From an uncultured Clostridia bacterium (lineage in GTDB: Bacteria > Bacillota > Clostridia > Christensenellales > Borkfalkiaceae): 64,000 bases of DNA. Of this stretch, positions 17,081-26,698 are shown piece by piece. Both the position numbers and the translations under genes were made by a program. The notes below the pieces were generated by a model. It had not been told where the DNA came from. It did not search any database and saw only the letters and a program-made list of their open reading frames with translations. Location: positions 1-64,000 of the forward strand of contig CALVXG010000011.1 in assembly GCA_944368925.1 (NCBI GenBank), in the 5' to 3' direction. The stretch's first letter is position 1. The number at the start of each line of letters is the position of its first letter.

Positions 17081-20011
17081 TTATTCTTTTCTCTTCTTGC
17101 CCGCAATTATCACGGCAGCCCCTGCCAAAACAACCGCCGACAGTCCGAACACAGCGCTCCCCGCCATGCCGTTACAACCCTTCTCTTCGCCTGTAACAGG
17201 TTCTTCCGTTCCGGGTTTTTCCGTCCCCGGTTCTTCTGTTCCCGGCTCTTCCGTTCCCGGTTCTTCCGTCCCGGGTTGATTTTCTTCCCACTTGGCGTAC
17301 AAAGTTGTATCTTCCGTAATTCTCTGCTCAAAATCGAAAGCGACGCTGAGTTCTGCGTCAGCATACCACCCGACAAACGTATAACCTTCACGGACAGGCT
17401 GTACAGCAGCAATCACCGCGCCGTAATCCACAGTCCTTGCAGCTATTTCATCTCCGCCGTTAGTTTCGAAAGTAACCTGCAACTGTATCAGCGTCCATTT
17501 CACGTAGACGATTACCTCTCCCGTGATCGTTTCGGTTTCAAAATCGAAAGTCTCTGTGAAGTTTGCATCTTTATACCAGCCGCCGAACGTATAACCCGTG
17601 TAGGCGGGCGCGGACGGCTCCTGGGCCTTCTGCCCCGCGACGACTTCCTGCGCCGCAATGGCAGGGCCGTCTCCGCTTTCAAAATATACCATAAAGGAAT
17701 TCAGCGTGCCGAACGTTGTAGCTTCGCTGGAAACCCCTGCAACATAGTCGCTCGTTTCCGCCATGCGGATATAGAACATATACTGCGTATTCTTGGTAAG
17801 CCCTTCGAATACGGGAGAAGTCTGCCATACCTCCCCGTCCATGCTGTATTCCGCCCCCGCAACGGCGTTCAGTTCAATGCTCGTTGTCGACGCTTGTTTC
17901 AGCGTGGGCGCCGCAAGCTGCGCGGGCGTCCCTTTCCCGACAGACAGCGTATAATCCGCTTCCGAAGACTTTCCGTTTGCCGTCACAACAATTGTGAATG
18001 CATACTCCCCGGCGTGTACGGGCGTGCCTGAAAGACGGTTTTCGGAAAGCGTGAGCCCTTCCGGAAGCGCCGAACCGTCTTTTATGCTGCAAACATATCC
18101 TTCAAATCCTTCCGCCGTAAACGTATAGGCTTCCATCTCTTCCCCGACTTTCGCTCCCGTACCGATCGCACCGCCTTCCAGACGGGGCGTACGATAATCG
18201 AATTTCAGCCAGTCTACCATGACAGAGCCCACCGTCGTTTCCGAAGGCTCCATACGAACAATATTCAGCCCCGCTTCCAAATCGATAAGCGTTTGCGTTT
18301 CCGCATAGGCATTCCAAACTGCTCCCGTATCTGTAAAGTCAATGTCCGTCGCATGCTCATCGTTTACGTAGACAGGGCAAAGAATATTCGTCGCTCCCGT
18401 AGCTGCGCCGTTCGCCATCGTGTTTTTCGCGTAGGAAACGATGAATTCGTACGTTCCCGCGTTTTCGACATAAACATACGTTTCCAGCCAGTACGCAATG
18501 CCGCCGAAATGGTAGATCCCGTAATATACGGGATTTTCCCCCGCTTCGTTGCGGGCCACCCCATTAAAGGTGTTGATGTTGTTGTCTTCTCCCTGTACCG
18601 TCTGTCCCAGCAACGCATAATTTTTCGTCCACTTTGCATAGACGGTCGTGTCCTGCGTGACAGGCACGCTGAAATCAAACGGCGTAACGCACTCCGCTTC
18701 CGCATACCAGCCGCCGAACGTATAACCCGTTCTCGTCGGATCCTGCTCCGGCTCCGCTACCCGATCGCCGCCTTCCACTCCGACGGGCGCGATCGCGCTT
18801 CCGCCCTGCGTATCGAACGTCATCAGGAACGGATTTCTCGTCGAGAACTTTGCCCCTTCGCTCGGTTTGCTCACCATCATGTCCGCCGTGTCTTTCATGC
18901 GGACATAGAAAGTGTATTCGGTTGCCCTCGTCAGACCTTCAAACAGCGGAGAATCCTGCCACGTCCTGGCATCCATGCTGTACTCCGCTCCACTTACTGC
19001 GTTCAGTTCTATGCTGAGCGCCGTCGCTTCCTTCAGCGTAGGCGCCGCAGGCGTTTCAAACTGACCCTGCACTTCGCGGAACTCGATCTTGTCGATCATC
19101 ATCTCCTGCTGATTGCCCTGCGCCAGAATTTCCACGGCGATCGCATTTTCGCCCTCCGAAAGATCGAGCAATATCGATACATCCCTGTAATTGTCCCAGT
19201 TGTTCAGGTTAATCCCCTGCTCAAACGTGATGTCCCCCGCCTGCGCACCGTTCACCGATACCTGCGCGTATTTCACGTCGTCGCGGGAATAGTGGTGCGA
19301 ATATGTGATAGTCATCGCCGCTTTCCGCGCCGTGTCCGAATAGAGCGACATTGTCATCTTCGCTCCCGCAGCGCCGAATCCCATCCACGCCCTGCCGCTT
19401 GCGCTCAAACAGTCGTTGATGTTCACCGCACCGTTCGGATCGTTGACAAACTGCACGTCGTCTGCATTTTCCGCTTCAAAGCGCACCGTGTTCAACCCTA
19501 ATTTGCTGAACGCAAAATAATCGAAGACCATAACGTTGTCATGCCCGCCCGTCTTGGTCAGCACAAGCGTGTTCTCTCCCTCCTGCAGATCTACCTGCAC
19601 GAGAAGCGTCCTGTAAAACTGCCAGTTCGCCCCGATATTCACCCCGGGCAAAAACGTCATTTCTTCTCCCTGTACGATCCCGTTCACACTCAGCGATGCA
19701 CTCTTGTCCGGATACGAATAGTGGTTCGAATACCCCACTTCCATATAATATTTCCCTGCAGAAGGAACGCTCACTTTGATCTGCGCCGTGGCTCCCGTTG
19801 CGCCGAACCCCATCCACGTCCCGCCGCCGCTGCCGAGATACGTATCATTGATATTGACCGCCCCGTCCGAAAACGTTACGTGCGCCGTATCTTCCGCTTC
19901 GATCCATACCGGCTCGATCACAAACGCCTTCGCCGGCATAAGCATAATTCCGATCACAAGGCTTATGCAAGCCAAAAACGCAATCGACCACTGAAAAATT
20001 CTGACCTTCAT
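17081..20011 (-). CDS. Membrane-anchored carbohydrate-binding surface protein (CBM35/6-like, InlB repeats)
   Basis: 976 residues. Signal peptide MKVRIFQWSIAFLACISLVI ... AKAF. Three CBM35/CBM6-like modules are visible: about 35-170 and 172-315, both with an EAED/EAEN start and a WMGFGA[TA]GA motif, and about 500-640 (QGEDNN ... DWLKFDY). Between them are FN3-like segments (SIELNAV[SA]GAEYSMD), an InlB-type repeat, a putative Ig domain (LPEGLTLSENRLSGTPVHAG) and two further InlB-type repeats near the C-terminus. A PGTEE linker precedes EEKGCNG, one hydrophobic helix and KKRKE. No enzyme motif is present, so it most likely binds glycan at the cell surface. It is the last gene of operon B, 22 bp after the GH95-like gene. 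Confidence 0.85.
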   Translation of the reverse strand: MKVRIFQWSIAFLACISLVIGIMLMPAKAFVIEPVWIEAEDTAHVTFSDGAVNINDTYLGSGGGTWMGFGATGATAQIKVSVPSAGKYYMEVGYSNHYSYPDKSASLSVNGIVQGEEMTFLPGVNIGANWQFYRTLLVQVDLQEGENTLVLTKTGGHDNVMVFDYFAFSKLGLNTVRFEAENADDVQFVNDPNGAVNINDCLSASGRAWMGFGAAGAKMTMSLYSDTARKAAMTITYSHHYSRDDVKYAQVSVNGAQAGDITFEQGINLNNWDNYRDVSILLDLSEGENAIAVEILAQGNQQEMMIDKIEFREVQGQFETPAAPTLKEATALSIELNAVSGAEYSMDARTWQDSPLFEGLTRATEYTFYVRMKDTADMMVSKPSEGAKFSTRNPFLMTFDTQGGSAIAPVGVEGGDRVAEPEQDPTRTGYTFGGWYAEAECVTPFDFSVPVTQDTTVYAKWTKNYALLGQTVQGEDNNINTFNGVARNEAGENPVYYGIYHFGGIAYWLETYVYVENAGTYEFIVSYAKNTMANGAATGATNILCPVYVNDEHATDIDFTDTGAVWNAYAETQTLIDLEAGLNIVRMEPSETTVGSVMVDWLKFDYRTPRLEGGAIGTGAKVGEEMEAYTFTAEGFEGYVCSIKDGSALPEGLTLSENRLSGTPVHAGEYAFTIVVTANGKSSEADYTLSVGKGTPAQLAAPTLKQASTTSIELNAVAGAEYSMDGEVWQTSPVFEGLTKNTQYMFYIRMAETSDYVAGVSSEATTFGTLNSFMVYFESGDGPAIAAQEVVAGQKAQEPSAPAYTGYTFGGWYKDANFTETFDFETETITGEVIVYVKWTLIQLQVTFETNGGDEIAARTVDYGAVIAAVQPVREGYTFVGWYADAELSVAFDFEQRITEDTTLYAKWEENQPGTEEPGTEEPGTEEPGTEKPGTEEPVTGEEKGCNGMAGSAVFGLSAVVLAGAAVIIAGKKRKE
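17199..17273. repeat. Five 15-bp repeats encoding a PGTEE linker
   Basis: Five imperfect 15-bp units start at 17199, 17214, 17229, 17244 and 17259, encoding PGTEE/PGTEK repeats just before the membrane anchor of the surface protein. Such acidic Pro-rich linkers act as flexible spacers, and the repeat is prone to length change. Confidence 0.85.
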
Positions 20012-20033
20012 TTTCTTCTCCTTATTTTATTAT

Positions 20034-23000
20034 TCACGGATCCAGATCTCTGCCGTCGTATCCGTAGATCACGTCAGGGGCTAACTGCTTTATCCCCGTA
20101 CGTTCCTCCGATTTCCCGACGGCGGCAAACCCGAACCGATCCATACCGAAATCCGCCCTCGTTATGATATATCCCTCGCCGGCCTTCGTTTCCAGCTCAA
20201 TGATCTGCGCGTCGCTGCGGTATACCTCGTTCCCCTGCGCATCCTTGATGACCACTTCGTTTCCGCCGCCCCAGGGATTTTCCATGCGCAAGACCTCTCC
20301 CGCGTTGCTCTCTGCCGCGACATACTTGACGATCCCGCCCGATTTTTCGCTCGTGATCATAAATCCGCCGCTCGCCATCAGCGTGAACTTCGCATCGTCC
20401 CAGCCGCGGTTCCCCGGATATGCGGGAAAAACCGTTATCAGATCGTTCTGACAGGAAAGCAGCATCGTGGAGACAGACGCTCCCACCATCGCCAGCCACT
20501 CCGTAAGGTACGTGTTTTCGCGCGCCGTTTCAATGTTCATGCCGTTGGGATATTTCTGCCACTTCTTCGTGCCCTCGACCAGCATCTCCGCCACCTCGTC
20601 TTTGAGGCCGAGCTTGATCGCCTGCAAGGGCTCCGGCGTCCATTCGTAAGGCAACTGCAGCCCGCGCCGCTCAAACGTTTCCCGTGCCGTTTCATACCCT
20701 TCGGTATACTTCGAAAACATTTCATACGGATAAAACAGATCGCTCACCGGCTGCTGCCATGCCCCGTTCTCCATCGTGATCTTCTGCCCGTTCTGCTCCA
20801 TACTGATGAATATCTCGCCCGCGTCGTCCGTCACAAACGGCTGCAGTTTGTCAAGATAATGCTGCCACTGTTCCATCTGCGCCGCGTCCGCACCGACTTC
20901 GTCTCCCACTTTCAAAAGTATGTTCAGGATCGTGCGGAACGCCCCCAGCGTATTGGTCGACTTCTCCCCGTATTGATTGTATTCCAGCGAATTGACGGGG
21001 AACAGATCGTAATACCCCTCTTCGTTTTCCCGCGCATAGCTCATCAGAAATTCCGCCACACCCTTCATGAGCGGATACGCTTCCGTCTGCAAAAACGCGA
21101 GATCCTGCGTGTAAAGATAATAATCCCAATAGATCATCGATACGTCTACTCCGCTCGTCAGGATCAGAAATACAAACGTGTTCTGTAATACGCCCCTGCC
21201 GTCATAATTCATCGTCTCCGGCACTTTGATCCCCGTCAGATCCTCCCTCGCATCGGCATCGGGATAAATCTGATGCAGAATCCCGTCTTCCGTAAAGACC
21301 TCGCGCGTATCGTCGACCATCTGCGTCAGCGCTTCCGAATACAGTTTGAAATATGGACGGATCAGATCAAACCGACCTGTGGGCAGGATCGAATAATACA
21401 TCGACCGTATGTTGAAATTCCAGAAATACGACCCCCAGTTCTTCTCGTCTTCGTGCGTTGTCCACCCCCTGCCGTTGAACGACGGCGGATTCTTCCCGCG
21501 CGACGACGCTGCCATCTGGTACAGATTCATATAATACAGGCTTTCCAGATATTCCGCCTCTTCATGACCGCCCAGCGAAAGAAATGTTTCGTCAAAAACA
21601 GAATTCCACCAGGCTTTGTGATTTTCCTGCGATGCGGTGTCTTCTTTCTCCCGCTCGATCAGCTTCGCCGCATAGCATTTTCCCGCCTGCGTATCCGCCG
21701 TAAGCACCGAGGATACATAGATCTTGTAACGGCTTTCCCCGCTGTCCGATCGGACGGAGATCGCTCCGTATTTATTGCCGCTGCTGTATTCCGTCTCCGC
21801 ACCCTCGACGCTGATCGCAAGCACATATCCCGTCGTCGTGTTTCCGTCCGTGAACGTCTCGCTCACATACAAAATCCCGTTTTCCCATTCAAATGCCGCT
21901 TTCCTGTCCTGCCAGGTGATCACCCCTGACATACCCGCTCCCCACAGGTTGGCTACGATCTGCCTGTTCGTACCTTCCGCCCTGCCGTAATCCTGATAAT
22001 CGATCACCATGACGTCGCGGCAGGCATTCACATACGCCGCGTACGCGATGCCGCTTCCTTCCGAAAGCCCGATCTCCGTCGTCAGATACCCGTCATAGAG
22101 CGAAAGTTTCTGCAAGAACGAACTCTCTTCGGGCGCGCCCGACTGCAACGATATCTTCGCAAGCGCGGGTTGGTTTCCCATGTCGAATTGATTTAAAGGC
22201 TGATCCCCCGCCGGCATCTGCGCGTTCGGGCGGAACAGATCGCTGCGGTTGATCTGGAACGTCGCGTCGCTCCGCACGCTGCCCGTTTTCTCGTTCCAGG
22301 CATTCGCCAGCATCACACCGTTCCCCAACGGCACTCCGTTGCGCCCGCTCTCCGGCCGCGCCGTGTTGATCAGTTCATGGCGCTTCATGTAATCGCCCAT
22401 ATCCACGGAGATCCTCTGCCCTTCCAGCGCCGTTTCCCTGTCTTCAATCGTCTCCGCTATCGTCAGCTCCGCCGCTTCCGACCAGCCGCGGTCATTGACC
22501 GCCACCACGTTATATCGGCCCGCCGCGAGTCCTTTCGTGCCGATCTCGCTCAGCCCCTTTCTCGCAAACGTACAAACCGCTTTGTCCTCTTTTACAAGCT
22601 GCTCCAGCCCTGCCGTGTCCCGCACCGTACTGTCCGCAGGATACACATACACGTCGCTGTTCTGCGTTACGTAAACCGTCGTGCTGTCCCCTTCCAGAAT
22701 CACGTCCGGCGTCAGATCCAAAAGTTTGCTTGCCTTGTATATCGTCTGCGGCGAAACTTTGCCGTTCGTCATATAAAAATTATCCATGATTGCCTTTATT
22801 GGCTGCTCCGCACCCAGTCTTGAACCGAGACTCAGCTGACCGATATCGTATAAAATCGGCTCACGCACGTCCCACGTCATCACCAGCGCTCTGTCCAGGA
22901 AAAGATCTGCCGACTCTTTTGAAAATTGTAACGTGACCTGCACTCTCTTCCCGAACGGAATCTCAAAATACGACGCATTCGACATCATCCCGTTCCCGTA

Positions 23001-24200
23001 ATGTCTGCTGTTATAATACCGCATGCGCCCGTTTTCTATGTCCAGTCGTATGCTGTCTTCTTCCCCGTATGTAAGTTCCAGAACGGTACCGTCCGCATTC
23101 CCGACAAGATTTACATCAAAATCGATTGTAAAACTTTCGCATACCCCGAAATCACCGAGATCCGCCTGCACGTTCCCGCGCAGGAAATACAACTCGTTCC
23201 CTGTATATCCTTCCTGCACGATCAGATCCCCGCGCCATTGCCCGTCATATGCTTCGTTTCCGTATATATTCCTGACCCCGCCGACAAGATTTTCAAAATC
23301 ATATCCCACTTCTTCCGATTTCAGGATCAGCTTTACGTAGTCTATGTCCGCCTTCGCCCGCAGGATCTCCAACTCTATCGTCCCGCCCTGCGGCCCGAAT
23401 ACAACGCTCTCTTCCCGTATCACCCTGCCGCTCTTTCCGTCGTCCGTCTGCAAAAAGCGCACCTGCTTCTCCTCTCCGTTCATCCGCACCGTGCCCTGCG
23501 CAGATGCTCCGGAATTGGAATACCCGATCACACACTCGATCCTGCCCTTAAACTCGTTCCCGCATTCCAACACCGCGCGGGAATCATATCCTTCCATCGA
23601 CAGAAGACTCTGATTGGACGCCGAAGGGATGTTGTACAACACTTGCGCATTTTCAAACGCAAAGAGCTCCGCTTCGTATACCATCTCCACCCTGCCCGTC
23701 AGCGCCGAAATCTCTATGTAATCGATCCCGATCGTGTTCACTGCGTCGATCGGCCCCAACACGATCGTGTTCCCGCCTTCGTTCAGCAACACCTTCCTGC
23801 TGATCGGCGTGAAAATGTTCCACGACCCGGTTGCCCTCAGCTCCATCACGGTTGACTCTCCGTTTACGATCAAGGGAAAAGATACGGACGTCGTATACCC
23901 GCGCGTATAGGCAACGGTAAACTCATACCACCCCGCTTCCGGCACATCGATCCGATCAAACGTAAGCGTCGCACCCGCAATAAAATCCACCGCCGCACCG
24001 CCGGACGTCCCTTCCGGAAATACGCTGTCCGTCTTGTATGAACCCGTTATGTCCGCCAGCTCCGCCTCATAACGCACCCTGTCGTATTCCTCCGCGGCAG
24101 CTTTGCGCATCGGAAATCCCGACAGCATCCCGAACAGCAGCAATACGCTCATGATCCATGCGAATGCCCTGAAATTTATGTCCCGTATCTTTTTCGTCAT
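20034..24200 (-). CDS. Secreted multidomain enzyme with CBM, LamG-like and GH95-like (alpha/alpha)6 domains
   Basis: 1388 residues. A signal peptide (FAWIMSVLLLFGMLSGFP ... KAAAEE) is followed by two CBM35/6-like modules (about 41-170 and 171-305, each opening with YEAEL). A LamG-like jelly roll (about 305-470; ESFTIDFDVNL, QVTLQFSKESADLFLD) and an Ig-like segment follow. From about 590 to 1340 lies an (alpha/alpha)6 toroid resembling GH95 and related fucosidase-like enzymes (GVPLGNGVMLANAW, NFNIRSMYYSILPTGR, ENTYLTEWLAMVGASVSTML). A C-terminal beta domain completes that fold. There is no membrane anchor, so it is probably released or held by partners. ATGA overlap with the preceding gene. 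Exact GH family and substrate are uncertain; alpha-L-fucosidase or alpha-L-galactosidase are options. Confidence 0.7.
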   Translation of the reverse strand: MTKKIRDINFRAFAWIMSVLLLFGMLSGFPMRKAAAEEYDRVRYEAELADITGSYKTDSVFPEGTSGGAAVDFIAGATLTFDRIDVPEAGWYEFTVAYTRGYTTSVSFPLIVNGESTVMELRATGSWNIFTPISRKVLLNEGGNTIVLGPIDAVNTIGIDYIEISALTGRVEMVYEAELFAFENAQVLYNIPSASNQSLLSMEGYDSRAVLECGNEFKGRIECVIGYSNSGASAQGTVRMNGEEKQVRFLQTDDGKSGRVIREESVVFGPQGGTIELEILRAKADIDYVKLILKSEEVGYDFENLVGGVRNIYGNEAYDGQWRGDLIVQEGYTGNELYFLRGNVQADLGDFGVCESFTIDFDVNLVGNADGTVLELTYGEEDSIRLDIENGRMRYYNSRHYGNGMMSNASYFEIPFGKRVQVTLQFSKESADLFLDRALVMTWDVREPILYDIGQLSLGSRLGAEQPIKAIMDNFYMTNGKVSPQTIYKASKLLDLTPDVILEGDSTTVYVTQNSDVYVYPADSTVRDTAGLEQLVKEDKAVCTFARKGLSEIGTKGLAAGRYNVVAVNDRGWSEAAELTIAETIEDRETALEGQRISVDMGDYMKRHELINTARPESGRNGVPLGNGVMLANAWNEKTGSVRSDATFQINRSDLFRPNAQMPAGDQPLNQFDMGNQPALAKISLQSGAPEESSFLQKLSLYDGYLTTEIGLSEGSGIAYAAYVNACRDVMVIDYQDYGRAEGTNRQIVANLWGAGMSGVITWQDRKAAFEWENGILYVSETFTDGNTTTGYVLAISVEGAETEYSSGNKYGAISVRSDSGESRYKIYVSSVLTADTQAGKCYAAKLIEREKEDTASQENHKAWWNSVFDETFLSLGGHEEAEYLESLYYMNLYQMAASSRGKNPPSFNGRGWTTHEDEKNWGSYFWNFNIRSMYYSILPTGRFDLIRPYFKLYSEALTQMVDDTREVFTEDGILHQIYPDADAREDLTGIKVPETMNYDGRGVLQNTFVFLILTSGVDVSMIYWDYYLYTQDLAFLQTEAYPLMKGVAEFLMSYARENEEGYYDLFPVNSLEYNQYGEKSTNTLGAFRTILNILLKVGDEVGADAAQMEQWQHYLDKLQPFVTDDAGEIFISMEQNGQKITMENGAWQQPVSDLFYPYEMFSKYTEGYETARETFERRGLQLPYEWTPEPLQAIKLGLKDEVAEMLVEGTKKWQKYPNGMNIETARENTYLTEWLAMVGASVSTMLLSCQNDLITVFPAYPGNRGWDDAKFTLMASGGFMITSEKSGGIVKYVAAESNAGEVLRMENPWGGGNEVVIKDAQGNEVYRSDAQIIELETKAGEGYIITRADFGMDRFGFAAVGKSEERTGIKQLAPDVIYGYDGRDLDP

Positions 24201-26533
24201 CTCATTTTCCCTTTCTTCTTTCTGCTATAAATCACGGCCGCCGCGACACAAGCCGCCACCGCCGCCGCGGCTCCCACACAGATCGCCGCGATCGCTCCCC
24301 CGCTCATTCCGCCTGCAGGCTCATCCGCCGAAGACGCAGGCACCACTTCCACCAAAAATTCAAACGTCCTGTCTCCGTACCGGAGCGATACCACCTGCTC
24401 TCCGATCCGCCCGCTGTCAAATCCGCTTATCATCTCCTTTGTCACGGGAATCTGCCCCGTCATTCCGTCCGCATAATACACGCAAAGATTCAGTTTGCTC
24501 AGATCCAGCGTCTGCTCCTGCGGCAACCGCAGCACGCCGTCTACCACCAGTTGCATATACGTGACCGCTTTCTCCGCGATATGCACGACGAATTGTATCT
24601 CTTTTCCCCCGAATCCGATCTGCACCGCACAATACCCCGGGACACTGCTGTCAAATCCTTCGACCGTCCAGTCATCTGCAGACACTTTGCTCTCTTTTCC
24701 GCTCGCATACTTCGCAGTGAGCACCGCCCCGCTCCCGTCAAACGCTTCCCCGACAGCGTATTCCCGCCGCACGGTTCCCGTCATTTCCAAATTCTCCACT
24801 TGGTCTGCCATGACTTCCACCGCCACGGAAAGTTCAGCCTGCCCGACCCGTATCACAACTTCCTGCTCTCCGATCTGCGACGCATCATAGCCGGATACCA
24901 TCGATGCGCTTACACAGACGCCGCGCCATTCGCTTCCGTCCTCTTTCCGTACGGTGATCAATGCGTCGCCCGGGTCAAACGGCTCGCCTTGATAATAACG
25001 CAGTCCGTCCAGTCCGCTCTCCGCCTCGATCTGAACAGCGTCTGTGACCGTCACCGTGCATTCCGCATCCGCATACGCGGCGTTTGTCTGCGCATCCCCC
25101 GCATACGCGAGCCGCACGAGATACGACCCGATCCGCTCCATCGCCGTCACCTTTTCCCCTTCGAAAAAGATCTCCAGTATGCGCACTTCGCCATCTCCCG
25201 CACCCGAAACGGAAAATTCCGCCGCGTCCGGCACAAATTCCGCTCCCATATATTCAAATTGCGCAGGCTCTGCCGTTATTTGTAGGTCCGCTTTATACGT
25301 GCGCCCTTCTCTCCGCAACGAAGGATCCGCACTGCCCGCCTCGTACCCGAAGACACGCTCAAAATCAAGCCCCTCATAACTTTGGTAAAAAACCGCTCTC
25401 TCCTGCGGAAGATTTACCGCCCCTTCCGCTTCCTCTCCGTTTATGTTGTAAACAGAATTTATCGCCATGTCCGTCCCGTCCGCAATGCGGTCAGAACCGA
25501 CACTGCGGTTGATCACCCTCTGTATGACCGCTCCTTTCCCGCCGCCGACAAGCAGACCCGTTCTTTCCTGCCGCCCGCCACTTTCCAGCACCGCGGCGTT
25601 TACGCAGTCACGGATCTCTCCGTCCAGAAGATTCCCGCAAAGTCCGCCCGTCTTTTCACCGGACATGCGTATGCCTACCCGGCTTTCACAGCCGGCGATC
25701 AGCGAACCTTGATAGCCCGCTCCCGCAATCCCGCCGACTTCCTCGCTCAGTCCCGCGGCCCGTTCGTCTTCTTCCATGCGGCCCGTCGCCGTACACCCTT
25801 CGATCCGCCCGTAATTCGCTCCGCATATGCCGCCCAGCGTCATGACAGGCTCCGCCGTGACCGCCGTCACTTCCGCACTGCAATCTTCGATCGTCCCGTG
25901 ATTGCTACCCGCAATCCCGCCGGCATTCCTGCCGATGTTCTCCAAATCAACCGTCACGGTACAGTCCGTCACCGTCCCGAAATTGCATCCGGCTACCCCG
26001 CCGGCATTCATTCCGTCCGCATTTACCGTAATGTCCAGCACCAAACCCGACACCTTGCCGTCCGATCCTATACAACCGAACAACCCCGTGCTGCTCCTGC
26101 TCTGCATCGGGGATACCGTCAGCGTAAATATCTTCCCGTTCCCGTAAAACGTACCGTCAAACTTCCTGGAATCTTCTTCCGACGTAACATAGTCGCCGAT
26201 CGCATACAGACTCCCTTCGATATCCTCCGCCGCAACAAAAAAGACCCCTTCGAACGTCTCCCGCAAATAATTGACTTCGTCGGAAATTCTCTTCAGGTCT
26301 TCTATCGTCCGCACCGCGTACGGATTCTGTTTCGATCCCGCAGGCTGACTGCCGTCTGCCCGCAGGCTCCCTTCGTCCGTTTCGAATACCGTGCCGTCTG
26401 CCAAAACACCGAATGCGTCCGCCGCCTGCACCGGATCCGCGAACATTCCCCGCATCGCCAGAACCAGCCACGCCGCCGTCAGAATCAGAAAGATCAGCAA
26501 AATCAGATGTTTTTTTGCTCTCTTTGCCCCCAT
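24197..26533 (-). CDS. Membrane-anchored adhesin with GLUG and bacterial Ig-like (Big_3) repeats
   Basis: 778 residues. Signal peptide HLILLIFLILTAAWLVLAM ... VQAAD. Residues about 150-350 carry repeated GLUG-type motifs (GGVAGCNFGTV, GGIAGSNHGTI, GGICGANYGRI) expected to form a beta-helix. Several Ig-like domains follow; three contain YYQGEPFDPGDALI/YAVGEAFDGSGAVL-type Big_3 features. The C-terminus GGMSGGAIAAICVG plus a hydrophobic helix and RKKKGKMR anchors it. No catalytic residues seen; a role in attachment or scaffolding is inferred. It is the first gene of operon B, with GGGGGAGG 8 nt before the ATG. Confidence 0.82.
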   Translation of the reverse strand: MGAKRAKKHLILLIFLILTAAWLVLAMRGMFADPVQAADAFGVLADGTVFETDEGSLRADGSQPAGSKQNPYAVRTIEDLKRISDEVNYLRETFEGVFFVAAEDIEGSLYAIGDYVTSEEDSRKFDGTFYGNGKIFTLTVSPMQSRSSTGLFGCIGSDGKVSGLVLDITVNADGMNAGGVAGCNFGTVTDCTVTVDLENIGRNAGGIAGSNHGTIEDCSAEVTAVTAEPVMTLGGICGANYGRIEGCTATGRMEEDERAAGLSEEVGGIAGAGYQGSLIAGCESRVGIRMSGEKTGGLCGNLLDGEIRDCVNAAVLESGGRQERTGLLVGGGKGAVIQRVINRSVGSDRIADGTDMAINSVYNINGEEAEGAVNLPQERAVFYQSYEGLDFERVFGYEAGSADPSLRREGRTYKADLQITAEPAQFEYMGAEFVPDAAEFSVSGAGDGEVRILEIFFEGEKVTAMERIGSYLVRLAYAGDAQTNAAYADAECTVTVTDAVQIEAESGLDGLRYYQGEPFDPGDALITVRKEDGSEWRGVCVSASMVSGYDASQIGEQEVVIRVGQAELSVAVEVMADQVENLEMTGTVRREYAVGEAFDGSGAVLTAKYASGKESKVSADDWTVEGFDSSVPGYCAVQIGFGGKEIQFVVHIAEKAVTYMQLVVDGVLRLPQEQTLDLSKLNLCVYYADGMTGQIPVTKEMISGFDSGRIGEQVVSLRYGDRTFEFLVEVVPASSADEPAGGMSGGAIAAICVGAAAAVAACVAAAVIYSRKKKGKMR

Positions 26534-26590
26534 AACGTTTTCCTCCCCCGCATCTTTTCAAAATCCATGCTTTTTCATCGTTAGGGTAGC

Positions 26591-26662
26591 TGATATTCTC
26601 CCTACTTTCAAGAACGATCTTGGCCGAATAAGCACAATATTGATATTTTCTGTACTCCCTAC
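26591..26662. promoter_or_regulatory. Repeated TGATATT / CTCCCTAC motifs upstream of operon B
   Basis: In the gap upstream of the ATG at 26533, TGATATT occurs at 26591-26597 and 26641-26647, and CTCCCTAC at 26598-26605 and 26655-26662, in the same order. The two-part direct repeat could be a regulator binding site. No convincing promoter hexamers were found in this gap. Confidence 0.3.
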
Positions 26663-26698
26663 ACCGCTTGCATACGATTCCGTCAAAACACAAGCACC

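Noticed and set aside
10974-20011. LPXTG sortase signals on the surface proteins
   Set aside because: No LPXTG-like pentapeptide was found at any C-terminus; the tails are a helix plus basic residues, some with a preceding Gly-Cys.
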